NCBI RefSeq assembly: GCF_004136315.1
Contig: NZ_CP029562.1
Span: forward strand, 5,603,501 to 5,667,500
DNA: 64,000 nt
Reading direction: 5' to 3'
Source: Mesorhizobium sp. Pch-S
GTDB taxonomy: Bacteria > Pseudomonadota > Alphaproteobacteria > Rhizobiales > Rhizobiaceae
Shown: positions 15,481 to 24,438 of the stretch, in pieces
Numbering within the stretch: the stretch's first letter is position 1
How the letters are laid out: every line of letters starts with the position of its first letter
Position numbers and translations under genes: made by a program
The notes under the pieces: model-generated
What the model was told of the DNA's origin: nothing
Databases searched by the model: none
What the model saw: only the letters and a program-made list of their open reading frames with translations

Positions 15481-16935
15481 ATGAACGCGCACTCCCGCGA
15501 TTTCACACCGGCCCGTGAGGCACCAAACAACATTGAGGCGGAACAGGCGCTATTGGGCGCGATCCTGGTCAACAACGATGCGTTTCATCGTGTGGCCGAC
15601 TTCCTCAAGGCTGCACACTTCTATGAGCCGCTGCACCGAAAAATCTATGACGTGGCATCTGAACGTATCCGGTCGGGCAACGCTGTTGATCCGATCCTGA
15701 TCAAATCCTTCCTGCCGGCCGGCGAGATGGTCGGCGAGTTGACCGTGGCGCAATACCTGGCGCGGCTTGCCGTCGAGGCCGTCACAGTCATCAACGCCGC
15801 GGACTACGGGCGCGCTGTCTATGACATGGCACAGCGCCGCAGCCTGATCATCATCGGCGAGGAGATGGTGAACGTCGCCTATGACGCGCCACCAGATATG
15901 CCGGCAATGCAAATCGGCCGCGACGCTGAGGCACAGATCATCGAGGCCTTTGCCGAAGCGCCGGATGACGACAACTGCAACGTTGAAGATATCGTCGACG
16001 ACATGGTTGCGGCGTTCTCGGCCATGGCGAAGAAGCCGGTGGTTCCACTGCCACTTCCTCAACTGCGGGAGACAATAGGCGGCGATATGGAGGGGGGCAT
16101 GCTCATAGGCATGCTGTCGGGCTCAGGTGAGGGCAAGACATCTCTCGCACTCCAGATCGTCGGCGAGGCGCTGGCGAATGGCCATCCCGTCATGATCCTG
16201 TCCTTCGATCAGTCGAAGCAGCAGATCATCGATCAGATCGTCAGCCAGCGGACGGGGATTGAGAACACCCGCATTCGCGACCGGACGATGATGGACAAGG
16301 AGAAGGTTCGGTATATCGAAGCGCTCGCCGATGTCAGGACAACACCGCTGCGGATTAGGAAGTGCAATGGCTCGTACGATACCGCGGGTCATCTGGTCAG
16401 CTATGTGAAGAGGACGCTGCTTCCGCTCTGCCGGAGGCTGGGCAAGACCGGCCTTGTCGTTGTCGATCACGCCCGCAAGGTATGTCCACGCGATCCCAAA
16501 GCGCATGAGGGGCGCATCGCTGCCGAGATCAACGGCGTCTTCAAGCACTTCGCCGATGAACATGGCCTGGTCTGGCTCAACCTTATGCAGAGATCGGCCT
16601 CAGGCGCCAAGCGCCGCAATCCTCGCCCAATCGATACCGACATCTTCGGCGGCGAGCAGGGCAGGGAGGATTATGACGCCGTCTTCTACCTCTACCGGGC
16701 GTGGAAGTACTGGCAGAACCAGATCAAGACTTCTGAGGACGATAAGGACGAAGACCGGATCAACGCTCGCTTCAATCGCGAGAAGTGGACCGAGGACCAG
16801 GCCGAAATCGGTGTCCTGAAATGGCGGTTCGGCGATCCGAACAAGCGCTATCGCGTCCGGTTCGAGGCGCAGTTCACCCGCTATGTCTCCATGCGCGAGG
16901 AGCCAGATCCTCAGCTTTTCGAGGAAACCCTCTGA
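15481..16935 (+). CDS. dnaB: DnaB-like replicative helicase
   Basis: A 484-residue protein. The N-terminal DnaB domain (NIEAEQALLGAILVNND) covers about residues 15-120. The C-terminal RecA-like ATPase has Walker A SGSGEGKTSLA at about 214-224, a Walker B-like LVVVDHARK at about 320, and QRSASGAKRR in the arginine-finger region. It should be a hexameric 5'-3' helicase at the phage replication fork. The start at 15481 has AGGGGG 8 nt upstream. No separate loader gene is evident, though the DnaA-C-like protein nearby may help at the origin. Confidence 0.85.
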   Translation: MNAHSRDFTPAREAPNNIEAEQALLGAILVNNDAFHRVADFLKAAHFYEPLHRKIYDVASERIRSGNAVDPILIKSFLPAGEMVGELTVAQYLARLAVEAVTVINAADYGRAVYDMAQRRSLIIIGEEMVNVAYDAPPDMPAMQIGRDAEAQIIEAFAEAPDDDNCNVEDIVDDMVAAFSAMAKKPVVPLPLPQLRETIGGDMEGGMLIGMLSGSGEGKTSLALQIVGEALANGHPVMILSFDQSKQQIIDQIVSQRTGIENTRIRDRTMMDKEKVRYIEALADVRTTPLRIRKCNGSYDTAGHLVSYVKRTLLPLCRRLGKTGLVVVDHARKVCPRDPKAHEGRIAAEINGVFKHFADEHGLVWLNLMQRSASGAKRRNPRPIDTDIFGGEQGREDYDAVFYLYRAWKYWQNQIKTSEDDKDEDRINARFNREKWTEDQAEIGVLKWRFGDPNKRYRVRFEAQFTRYVSMREEPDPQLFEETL

Positions 16936-17291
16936 TGGCCAACACACCCGACTTTCTCCCCGACTATTCGAGCATGCCGTTCAACGGCCGCTACAGGCCC
17001 CTTTTTAAGTTGTTCAGTACCGACAACTGGAAATTCGTCCGCGAGAACGGCACGCCAGTGGAGCGCGACACGGCGCACCAAGCCATCCAGGCGGCCAAGG
17101 ACTGTGTCAGGCGCATCCTTAACCCTGAAATCCGAGCCGAGCAGGCCGAGATCGTTGCTGACGTCCTAGGCGTCGAGGAATGGCGACGGGAGAGGGCGGC
17201 ACTGGCTGCAGGTAATCAGGAGGCGGTGCTTGGTGCGGTGATTGTCAAAGGCCGGCAGGTGAAAGTCGAGCGGGTGCGGAGGCGGGCATGA
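16935..17291 (+). CDS. Hypothetical phage protein, 118 residues
   Basis: The ATG overlaps the helicase stop codon by 1 nt. The protein is charged, with a helical C-terminal half (EIRAEQAEIVADVLGVEEWR). It often helps to see such a gene beside phage DnaB, but no known loader motif is present. Function unknown. Confidence 0.55.
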   Translation: MANTPDFLPDYSSMPFNGRYRPLFKLFSTDNWKFVRENGTPVERDTAHQAIQAAKDCVRRILNPEIRAEQAEIVADVLGVEEWRRERAALAAGNQEAVLGAVIVKGRQVKVERVRRRA

Positions 17292-17512
17292 CGGAGCTTT
17301 CCGCACCGCAAGAGATGCTGCTTGGCGATGTCGTTCGACACGGCGCCGAAGTCGCGTCCCGCAATGCCAAGCCGGTTAGAGCCCTGCTGGCGGCAGGGCT
17401 CGTAGCCAACGGCGGACCAAATCGTAAGGGGCAGATGGTTCTGGTTCCCACGCCAAAGGGCAGGGAAGAATGGAACCGCATCGCTTCTGCCCGTTTGAGG
17501 GCGCAGGCATGA
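17288..17512 (+). CDS. Small winged-helix-like hypothetical protein
   Basis: A 74-residue protein with the pattern helix, helix, hairpin (PVRALLAAGLVANGGPNRKG, MVLVPTPKGREEW), typical of a small winged-helix DNA-binding domain. It overlaps both neighbours by 4 nt. Confidence 0.55.
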   Translation: MTELSAPQEMLLGDVVRHGAEVASRNAKPVRALLAAGLVANGGPNRKGQMVLVPTPKGREEWNRIASARLRAQA

Positions 17513-17796
17513 GCTTCGTCACTCCCGCATCCCAGATCATCGCCGGCGCTCGACCGATCGTCATCCCTCGCACCGAAGCGCAGCAGATCATCGCGGACGT
17601 GGCTCATGAGCATGGCGTGACCTATGCCGAGGTGTTGTCGGCCAGCCGCGCGCGGAAGCTCGTCGTGGCCCGTTATGACGCTATGGCCGCCGTCTACCGC
17701 GCAAAGCCGCAACTTTCGCTTATGCAGATGGGTAAGATGTTCCGGCGCGATCCGAAGACCGTCTGGCATGGCTTGATGCGACGGGGGCTGAAGTGA
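17509..17796 (+). CDS. DnaA C-terminal domain-like protein
   Basis: A 95-residue protein. Residues about 35-90 match the DnaA domain IV pattern: helix ([20 protein letters not shown]), [27 protein letters not shown]. In DnaA this domain binds DnaA boxes. The AAA+ domain is missing. Probably recognises a phage or host origin, or acts as a regulator. Confidence 0.7.
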   Translation: MSFVTPASQIIAGARPIVIPRTEAQQIIADVAHEHGVTYAEVLSASRARKLVVARYDAMAAVYRAKPQLSLMQMGKMFRRDPKTVWHGLMRRGLK

Positions 17797-17975
17797 ACGT
17801 CCACCAGCCCGCAGCATCCCTACACGGCCTTGTCTGCCCGTCCTGCCAGTCGCCAGACCTGCGGACGCTGGAGACACGCCCTACCGCTGGTGGTGTCAAA
17901 CGGCGCCGGGAATGCGAGACATGCGGGCATCGGTTTACGACGGTGGAAAGGCTGAAGGAGCGGCCGGCGAAATGA
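17793..17975 (+). CDS. Zinc-ribbon protein, NrdR-N-like
   Basis: A 60-residue protein with [20 protein letters not shown], then [18 protein letters not shown]. This is the zinc ribbon of NrdR without its ATP-cone. It probably binds DNA or another protein. It overlaps its neighbours by 4 nt. Confidence 0.7.
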   Translation: MNVHQPAASLHGLVCPSCQSPDLRTLETRPTAGGVKRRRECETCGHRFTTVERLKERPAK

Positions 17976-18412
17976 TCGATCCCCGCGTCCAGGCCCTGTG
18001 CGAGGAGTTCGAAGTCCGGATTGTGCCGAAGTCGGTATATCCGGGCCCGGGTGAGACGCGCGCCGTCGGTGCGCTGGCCAAGATCATCAATCGCCACGGC
18101 ATGGAACACGCGCGGCTCGTGATGACGACGCTGGCAGAAACCGAGAACAACAAGGCAGCGCTCGAGGCGGCTGTGTTCGGCGCTGCGTCCGATCTGATCC
18201 GGGCAAGGCCCGAGTGGGTCGAGGATACCTCCAAATGGCTGGCGGTGTGGGATCGGTGCCCGGTTGGCGAGTTGCAGGCCTTGACGCACGAATTGCGCGG
18301 CCACGTATCGATGCGCAGCGCGCTCGCCGGCCTTATCTACGAACGGCTGTGGCGTGCGTTTGGTCCGCGTTCCATTCAACCAGATCTCTATGACGACAGG
18401 CGGCGAGCATGA
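17972..18412 (+). CDS. Hypothetical phage protein, 146 residues
   Basis: Soluble, mixed alpha-beta protein ([20 protein letters not shown] ...). The pattern recurs in alphaproteobacterial prophages as far as I recall, but no function is known. The start overlaps the upstream TGA. Confidence 0.55.
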   Translation: MIDPRVQALCEEFEVRIVPKSVYPGPGETRAVGALAKIINRHGMEHARLVMTTLAETENNKAALEAAVFGAASDLIRARPEWVEDTSKWLAVWDRCPVGELQALTHELRGHVSMRSALAGLIYERLWRAFGPRSIQPDLYDDRRRA

Positions 18413-19131
18413 ACATCGGCGATATCGCGAACATCTTCATCCGAGCGGCCGAGATCGACCGCAACAGCCACGAGCACGTCGGGCCCCACGCTTTGCGAGC
18501 CCAACAGCTTCCCTATGTCCACGACCAGGCCGACAAGAACGGCTGGGGCAAGGCCAGGGAAAAGCGCGTCGTGAGGCGGGGCAAGCTCATCCAAGGCGAC
18601 TGGCTGGAGGAGGGCGACGATCCATTGGCGGCCGAGCGCAAAGCGTTCTTCGATCGAGTGGCGGCCATGCCGACTGCGGCTGAGATTACGCTTGTCGAAA
18701 GCCTGTTCGACTGGCTCCAGGCAACGGACGATGATGCCGAGCGCCGCGCGCTATGGGCATGGGCTCGTGCCAAGGCTGGCGGCAAGGCATTCCGTCGCTG
18801 GTGCTTCACTGTCGAAGGCATCCATCCCGAGACTGGTAGAAGGCGAAAAGATCGTGCCTTGGAGCGAATTTCGCGTCATCTTGCCGGGAAACAGCGTTTG
18901 CATGCACAAAACCCCGAAATCAGGGTGTTGTCATGCGGCCATGAAATCAGGGATGTTTCGGATACGATCGCCGAAGATGCGGGCAAACGAGACAACCTCA
19001 ATTCATGGCTGGCAGATGATGCCTTTGCACCGTTCATGAGCAACGAGCCACAGGCGGCTTTCTCCTGGGCGAAGAAGCGGAACGAGATGCGTCGGCAGCG
19101 CGAGGCGAAGCGCCAGAAGCAGGCGGCTTAG
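18409..19131 (+). CDS. Hypothetical phage protein with C-terminal HTH-like region
   Basis: A 240-residue protein. Residues about 85-160 (MPTAAEITLVESLFDWLQAT ... RKDRALERISRHLAG) resemble the HTH-bearing C-terminal part of phage DUF6362-type proteins. The last 25 residues are extremely basic. It is the last gene of the early operon. The family call is tentative. Confidence 0.5.
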   Translation: MNIGDIANIFIRAAEIDRNSHEHVGPHALRAQQLPYVHDQADKNGWGKAREKRVVRRGKLIQGDWLEEGDDPLAAERKAFFDRVAAMPTAAEITLVESLFDWLQATDDDAERRALWAWARAKAGGKAFRRWCFTVEGIHPETGRRRKDRALERISRHLAGKQRLHAQNPEIRVLSCGHEIRDVSDTIAEDAGKRDNLNSWLADDAFAPFMSNEPQAAFSWAKKRNEMRRQREAKRQKQAA

Positions 19132-19712
19132 CCCGGCAGCGGGGGAGTATGGACGAAAGCGTCATAAGTCCACCATGCGCCAACGCCGAAGGCGGCGAAT
19201 GACGCAAGGCCGAGCAAAATCACGACGACGTTGGCGACGAGTCCTGCCATCTTTGTGGCAGGTGTGTCGTATCCATAAAGCCATTGGGACAAGTACGTGC
19301 CTCCGGAAACCAATCCGGCGAGGAGTGTTCCAAAGACGAATGGCGCGAGGCAGCCGGCGAAAGTCGGGATAGATGATGATCGGATGCTGGCTAGGTGCCC
19401 GAGAAATGCCAGCAGAGCTACTGAAGCCCCTCCGTTTATCGTTGTCATGCTGCGGATGGCGTTCTGGCCCAGTGTGATCACGGAGCGGAACATTTCCAAG
19501 TCGGTGGCGTGGGCGAGTTTGATGTTCTCAACGTGCTGCGTGAGTTCTGCCTTATATCGTTCGAGCTCGGCCGGCGACGGGTTCGGTTCCGGTGATTGTT
19601 CTACCCTGGCGAGGTAGTTGATCAGATTCTCGGTGGTCACCGCCTCTAGGCCGTTGGCCTGCAATGTTTCAATTTCGGACTTCAGTCGTCCCGCAAACTC
19701 TCTGATCCCCAT
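19128..19712 (-). CDS. Membrane protein with N-terminal coiled region
   Basis: The first 90 residues are polar and helical. Three hydrophobic segments follow (at about 105-125, 130-150 and 165-190). The start at 19712 has GGAG 7 nt upstream; ATGs at 19718 and 19727 are also possible. Leftward cargo gene at the end of the early operon, overlapping its end by 4 bp. Function unknown. Confidence 0.6.
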   Translation of the reverse strand: MGIREFAGRLKSEIETLQANGLEAVTTENLINYLARVEQSPEPNPSPAELERYKAELTQHVENIKLAHATDLEMFRSVITLGQNAIRSMTTINGGASVALLAFLGHLASIRSSSIPTFAGCLAPFVFGTLLAGLVSGGTYLSQWLYGYDTPATKMAGLVANVVVILLGLASFAAFGVGAWWTYDAFVHTPPLPG

Positions 19713-19798
19713 GCCCATTCTCCCCAATGCCCGTCATGAGAGCTTCGCCCAGGCGTTGGCAAAGGGCAAGTCAGCGGGCCGGCGGTGAAGGGATTCGC

Positions 19799-20152
19799 CT
19801 AAAGCGCCTCGTTGAGGATCTGCTTCAGTCGCTGGGCAGAAGCTGATGGAAGATAAAACCCCATCCAACCGGCTCCTGGGTGCCTGATAGCCAGAACGAC
19901 GCCATCACGATCTGGCCCGGGAGTGATCTTCCAAAACGGATTGACCAGCGCGGTGATGGCGGCGTTGGGATCAAGATCCGTGGGGACCTCGTCGGTCATA
20001 TCCGCCCTTGCACGGATGAATGACGCGATGATCTCAGACAGTTCCTCGGGGCTGGTGAGGCTCCACGCTGTCATCTCTCCTGCTACATGGGTTTCAATCC
20101 GTGCCGCGCTACGATCGGGAGTGAGGCCGATGACGTACTCAGCTTTCTGCAT
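19799..20152 (-). CDS. Hypothetical protein, 117 residues
   Basis: Soluble alpha-beta protein (QKAEYVIGLTPDRSAARIET ...). It diverges from the terminase genes, so the spacer 20153-20209 should hold promoters for both directions. No family recognised. Confidence 0.5.
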   Translation of the reverse strand: MQKAEYVIGLTPDRSAARIETHVAGEMTAWSLTSPEELSEIIASFIRARADMTDEVPTDLDPNAAITALVNPFWKITPGPDRDGVVLAIRHPGAGWMGFYLPSASAQRLKQILNEAL

Positions 20153-20209
20153 CGGTGACCATCCATCGTTCGATTAGCCGCAACGTCGTCGAAGCAAAGG
20201 TAATCTCAC

Positions 20210-20635
20210 GTGACGCTCACTGACAAGCAGCAGCGCTTCGTCGCCGAGTACGTCATCGACTTGAACGCCACACAGGCCGCAATCCGGGCTGGATACGCAG
20301 CAAAGACGGCAAATCGCGAAGGGTCGCGGCTGCTGTCAAATGTAGACATCGCAGATGCGATCGCCCGAAAAGCGGCAGAGAAGGCCGCAGCGCTCGATCT
20401 AAGCGCGGAGAGGGTGCTCAAAGGTCTGTTTGAGGAGGCGACCCGTACCGGCGAGGGAAGCTCCCACGGTGCCCGTGTGTCGGCCTGGGGACTACTCGGA
20501 AAATACCATTCGCTGTTCACCGATAAGATCGAGGCGAGCGTTACCGCCGATGTGACAGTGACTGACGCAAGAGGACAGCTTGAATCTCTCATCGCTCGCC
20601 AGCTTGCCGCCGGAGGTAAGAAGCCAGGCGCTTAG
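20210..20635 (+). CDS. terS: Terminase small subunit
   Basis: A 141-residue protein with a GTG start. The N-terminus LTDKQQRFVAEYVIDLNATQ, then AAIRAGYAAKTANREGSRLL, is the terminase_2 signature (HTH that recognises the packaging site). The C-terminal half is helical and oligomerising in the family. It works with the large subunit immediately downstream. Confidence 0.9.
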   Translation: MTLTDKQQRFVAEYVIDLNATQAAIRAGYAAKTANREGSRLLSNVDIADAIARKAAEKAAALDLSAERVLKGLFEEATRTGEGSSHGARVSAWGLLGKYHSLFTDKIEASVTADVTVTDARGQLESLIARQLAAGGKKPGA

Positions 20636-21908
20636 CAGCCTGACCGATCAACAGTGCCGCGAACTTCTGCATGACTGGCGGTTTCTCGCCCGTCCAGAGC
20701 AACTGGAACCGGAAGGTGATTGGCAAACCTGGATGATCCTCGCCGGCCGCGGCTTCGGCAAGACGAGAACCGGCGCGGAGTGGACCCGAGAGCAGGTGAG
20801 GGCCGGTGCTACCAGGCTGCATCTCATCGCTCCGACGGCGTCCGACGCCCGCGATGTCATGGTGGAGGGCGAAAGCGGGTTGCTGGCGGTATGTTGGTCG
20901 GGAGACCGGACTTACGCCGGCGAGCCGATAGGCCGCCCATCCTATGAGCCATCCAAGCGCCGGCTGACGTGGGCCAATGGCGCCATTGCCACCCTGTTCT
21001 CAGCGGAGGAGCCAGAACGTCTTCGCGGTCCTCAGGCCGAAGCAATGTGGTGCGACGAGCTCGCGGCATGGAAGTATCTGCGCGAGACCTGGGACATGGC
21101 CATGTTCGGTCTTCGCCTCGGCGACCGACCGCGGACCTGCATCACCACCACACCGAAGCCGCTGAAGATCCTGCGTGAGATCATGCAGGACAAGCTCACG
21201 GTGGTGACGCGGGGCTCTACCTTCGCGAATTCTGCCAACCTTGCCCCGACCTTCCTCAAGGCGATCAAGGACAAATACGAAGGCACTCGCCTCGGCCGAC
21301 AGGAACTTGAAGCGGAAGTGCTGGAGGAAGCCGAGGGGGCTCTATGGAGCCGCGCCTTGGTCGAGCAGTCCCTGCTTAAGGGCGCGTTGCCCGAAATGAA
21401 GCGGATTGTCGTCGCAGTCGATCCGGCAGTGACTGCCAAAGAGGAAAGTGCGGAGAGTGGCATCATTGCAGCCGGATTGGGGCGAGATGACCGCGGATAC
21501 GTCCTGCAGGATGCATCGGGCCGCATGTCGCCAGGCAAATGGGCGGCAACCGCGGTGAGACTCTACCACGATCTCAAAGCCGACCGGATTGTGGCCGAGG
21601 GCAACCAGGGCGGTGATTTGGTCAAACATGCAATCCACACCATCGATGCCACCGTGCCAGTGACGATCGTCCACGCTTCTCGCGGCAAAGCAGCTCGAGC
21701 CGAACCTGTGGCCGCACTCTACGAACAGGGCAAGGTCAGCCACGTGAAAGGCCTAGCCGATCTCGAAGACCAGATGGTGAATTGGGAACCCCTTTCAGGG
21801 ATGCCTTCTCCCGATCGCCTCGACGCTGCAGTGTGGGCCTTAACTGCGCTGATGCTGACCCAAGTTGTGCCGACCGCGGTTGTCGGCACCTATCAAACCG
21901 CACGGTAG
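20580..21908 (+). CDS. terL: Terminase large subunit
   Basis: A 442-residue protein. Walker A LAGRGFGKTRTGAEW (about 53-67), Walker B MWCDELAAW (about 156-164), and a C-terminal RNase H-like nuclease with VAVDPAVT, EGNQGGD and DRLDAAVWAL. It is the motor and nuclease that packages DNA into the prohead. It starts at TTG 20580 (AGAGGA upstream), overlapping the small subunit by 56 nt. Confidence 0.92.
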   Translation: MNLSSLASLPPEVRSQALSSLTDQQCRELLHDWRFLARPEQLEPEGDWQTWMILAGRGFGKTRTGAEWTREQVRAGATRLHLIAPTASDARDVMVEGESGLLAVCWSGDRTYAGEPIGRPSYEPSKRRLTWANGAIATLFSAEEPERLRGPQAEAMWCDELAAWKYLRETWDMAMFGLRLGDRPRTCITTTPKPLKILREIMQDKLTVVTRGSTFANSANLAPTFLKAIKDKYEGTRLGRQELEAEVLEEAEGALWSRALVEQSLLKGALPEMKRIVVAVDPAVTAKEESAESGIIAAGLGRDDRGYVLQDASGRMSPGKWAATAVRLYHDLKADRIVAEGNQGGDLVKHAIHTIDATVPVTIVHASRGKAARAEPVAALYEQGKVSHVKGLADLEDQMVNWEPLSGMPSPDRLDAAVWALTALMLTQVVPTAVVGTYQTAR

Positions 21909-21910
21909 CC

Positions 21911-23434
21911 ATGGCACTCGAACCAAAGAACGATCCGTCGAACCCATCGGCGGATTACAAGGCTATGGCGCCTGATTGGGCGATGATTGCCGATATCCGC
22001 GCCGGCGCTCGCCGTGTGAAGGAGAAGGGCGAGCTCTACCTGCCTCGGTACGAGAACGAAGCTGTTTCGGCCTACAAGAAACGGCTGGAGGCGACGCCTT
22101 GGCGGCCTGAGTTTGTCGACGCGCTGCGCAATCTGTGCTCGAAGCCTTTCACTAAGGCTGTAGCGCTGCAGGGGACAGTGCCCGACGCGATCAAGGAGAT
22201 TGCTGAGGATATCGACGGGGAGGGCAACGACCTTCACAGCTTCGCCCGGGCTCAGTTCGTAGAAGGCGTGGCAGCCGGCGTGGTCGGCATCTACGTCACC
22301 TATCCAGACAGCGAGCCGGCTAAGACGGTTGCCGAGGAGAAGAAGGCCGGCACGCGCCCCTATTGGGTTCCGCTCCTCGCCGAGAACATCCTCGCTCTCT
22401 ACACGGTCAAGGTGAACGGGCGCGATCTGGTCCAGCATATCCGCCTTCGTGAATGCCATGTCGAGCGCGATGGCTACGCCGAGAAGGAAACGGAGCGGGT
22501 CCGCGTTATCGACATTGCGGCGCATGGCGCTTCGCCGACATGGGAGTTGTTTGAGAAGCAGGTCGACGCGACAACGAGGGATGTCACTTGGGTCTCGGTC
22601 GGCCGCGGCGCGATCACACTCGACCTGATCCCGATCGTCCTGTTCTTCACTGGTGAGCGCTCCGGCATCTATCGAGTGAAGCCGCCGCTGATCGACTTGG
22701 CGGTCATGCAGATGGAGATCTATCGCGCACTGAGCCGCGAGGATGAGATCCTGACCTTCGCCGGATCTCCGATGCTCAAGGCGAAGGGGATGAACCCGCC
22801 TGCGCCGACCACCGCTCCGGTCGTCGTGGATGGCAGGGAACGACTGGTCGAGACACCCGCGCCCCAGATCACCGTCGGGCCGAAGACTGTGCTCTTCGCC
22901 CCGCCAAGCGAAAACAACCAGGCTGATTGGGATTTCATCCAGCCTGATGCAGCCAACATCACAGCGGTATCGGAAAGCGTCGACAACAAGATCGACCACT
23001 TTCGACGGCTCGCGCTTCAGCCAGCCACTCGAAAGTCGGGCAATCTGGTCGCCACGGTATCCGCGATCGACGCCGCCAAGGCGCACAGCGCCGTCGAGGT
23101 CTGGGCAAACGGGCTGAAGGACGTGTTGGAGCAGGCCTTCGTCTTCACCTGCATGTGGATGAAGATCGCGACCACGGTCGAGGTCTCGGTGCATACCGAC
23201 TTCGGCATTGATGCCGGCGGCACCGATGAGACGGGCAATCTGCTCGAAGCCCGGAAGAATGGCGACCTGTCCCAGCGCACCCTGTGGGACGAAATGCAGC
23301 GCCGCGGCACGCTCGGGCCTCAGTTTGATCCTGAAGTGGAAGAGCAGCGCCTGCTCGAAGAAGTGCCCGGCGAAGACAGCCCCGACGATATTGAGGCTGC
23401 AACGACGCCTCGCAAGCCGGCAAACGCGGCCTGA
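21911..23434 (+). CDS. DUF4055 portal-like protein
   Basis: A 507-residue protein. The N-terminal DYKAMAPDWAMIADIRAGAR and KRLEATPWRPEFVDAL patterns and overall length match the DUF4055 family, which takes the portal position in phages with P22-like coats. It follows the terminase and precedes the scaffold and coat genes. Expected to form the dodecameric DNA gate. Confidence 0.8.
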   Translation: MALEPKNDPSNPSADYKAMAPDWAMIADIRAGARRVKEKGELYLPRYENEAVSAYKKRLEATPWRPEFVDALRNLCSKPFTKAVALQGTVPDAIKEIAEDIDGEGNDLHSFARAQFVEGVAAGVVGIYVTYPDSEPAKTVAEEKKAGTRPYWVPLLAENILALYTVKVNGRDLVQHIRLRECHVERDGYAEKETERVRVIDIAAHGASPTWELFEKQVDATTRDVTWVSVGRGAITLDLIPIVLFFTGERSGIYRVKPPLIDLAVMQMEIYRALSREDEILTFAGSPMLKAKGMNPPAPTTAPVVVDGRERLVETPAPQITVGPKTVLFAPPSENNQADWDFIQPDAANITAVSESVDNKIDHFRRLALQPATRKSGNLVATVSAIDAAKAHSAVEVWANGLKDVLEQAFVFTCMWMKIATTVEVSVHTDFGIDAGGTDETGNLLEARKNGDLSQRTLWDEMQRRGTLGPQFDPEVEEQRLLEEVPGEDSPDDIEAATTPRKPANAA

Positions 23435-23531
23435 TCAACACAAGTTTTGGATTTTGCCTGCCCAACGGATGTTTGGCGGGTGTTTCGGCGCGGATGCGCC
23501 ATAGCCGGGCGGATGCCCAGAAAGACCAGCA

Positions 23532-24332
23532 ATGAAACTGAAACTCGTGACTGTCGAAGGGAAGACCTACGCCGAGGTGCAGGACGGCAAGCCCGTCTTT
23601 GTCCATGACGACGGCAAAGAGGTCGCATTCGATGCTGTCGGTACCGTCGCCACGATCACAAGGCTGAATGGCGAGGCCAAGACGCACCGTGAGGCCAAGG
23701 AAGCCGCCGAGACCAAGCTGAAGGCCTTCGAAGGCATCGAGGACGGCGAGGCGGCCCGTGCTGCACTGGAAACGGTCAAGAACCTGGATGCCGGCAAGCT
23801 CATGGAAGCTGGCAAGGTCGAGGAACTGAAGGCCGGTATCAAGAAAGCAGCTGAGGAATCCGTCGCCGCTGCGAACAAGGCCAATGCCGAAGCGCTGGCC
23901 GCTGAGAAGGCGCGTGGTGACAAGCTGGAGCTCGCCCTCAACGGTGAGATGATCGGCGGCAGGTTTGCTCGCTCCCAGTATGTCGGCGACAAGCTCGTCC
24001 TGCCTGGTCCTGCCGCTCAGAAGGTCTTCGGCGATCATTTCAAGATCGAGGATGGCAAGGTCGTGGCGTACGACGCCGCCGGCAACAAGCTGTTCTCTCG
24101 CGCTAAGCCCGGCGAAATCGCCGAGTTCGATGAAGCCATGGAGATCCTGGTCGATGCTTATCCCTACAAGGACAGCATCCTGAAGGGTACCGGCCACAAA
24201 GGCGACGGTTCGCGCGGCAGCCAGGGCAATGGGCAGGGCGGCGCTAAGACCATGTCCCGGCAGGCATTCGATGCGCTCGATCCCGCGTCCAAGTCCGCAA
24301 AGATCAAAGAGGGCTACACCCTCACTGAATAG
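23532..24332 (+). CDS. Scaffold-like protein (DUF6651-like)
   Basis: A 266-residue protein: a short beta-rich N-terminal part, then a very Ala/Lys/Glu-rich helical region (about 50-140), a small globular stretch, and a Gly-rich linker before a basic tail. Position between portal and coat plus a helical, highly charged composition fit an internal scaffold. It should be absent from mature virions. Confidence 0.7.
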   Translation: MKLKLVTVEGKTYAEVQDGKPVFVHDDGKEVAFDAVGTVATITRLNGEAKTHREAKEAAETKLKAFEGIEDGEAARAALETVKNLDAGKLMEAGKVEELKAGIKKAAEESVAAANKANAEALAAEKARGDKLELALNGEMIGGRFARSQYVGDKLVLPGPAAQKVFGDHFKIEDGKVVAYDAAGNKLFSRAKPGEIAEFDEAMEILVDAYPYKDSILKGTGHKGDGSRGSQGNGQGGAKTMSRQAFDALDPASKSAKIKEGYTLTE

Positions 24333-24438
24333 CGTCCCCACGACGCTGTGACTGCCCCACGCGGATGCGGGACGGGGCGACCGGGCTGGATGGCCCAATT
24401 CCCCCAAACATCAATCCCAAATCTGAAAGGTAGCCACC

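Noticed and set aside
15002..15484. GTG-started frame overlapping the methyltransferase stop codon
   Set aside because: After about 25 codons it runs antisense through the DUF982 gene; no independent support.
17793..17975. NrdR ribonucleotide reductase repressor
   Set aside because: Only the zinc ribbon is present; the ATP-cone that defines NrdR is missing.
21893..23194. 433-codon open frame opposite the portal gene
   Set aside because: Antisense shadow of the DUF4055 gene with no recognisable motif.
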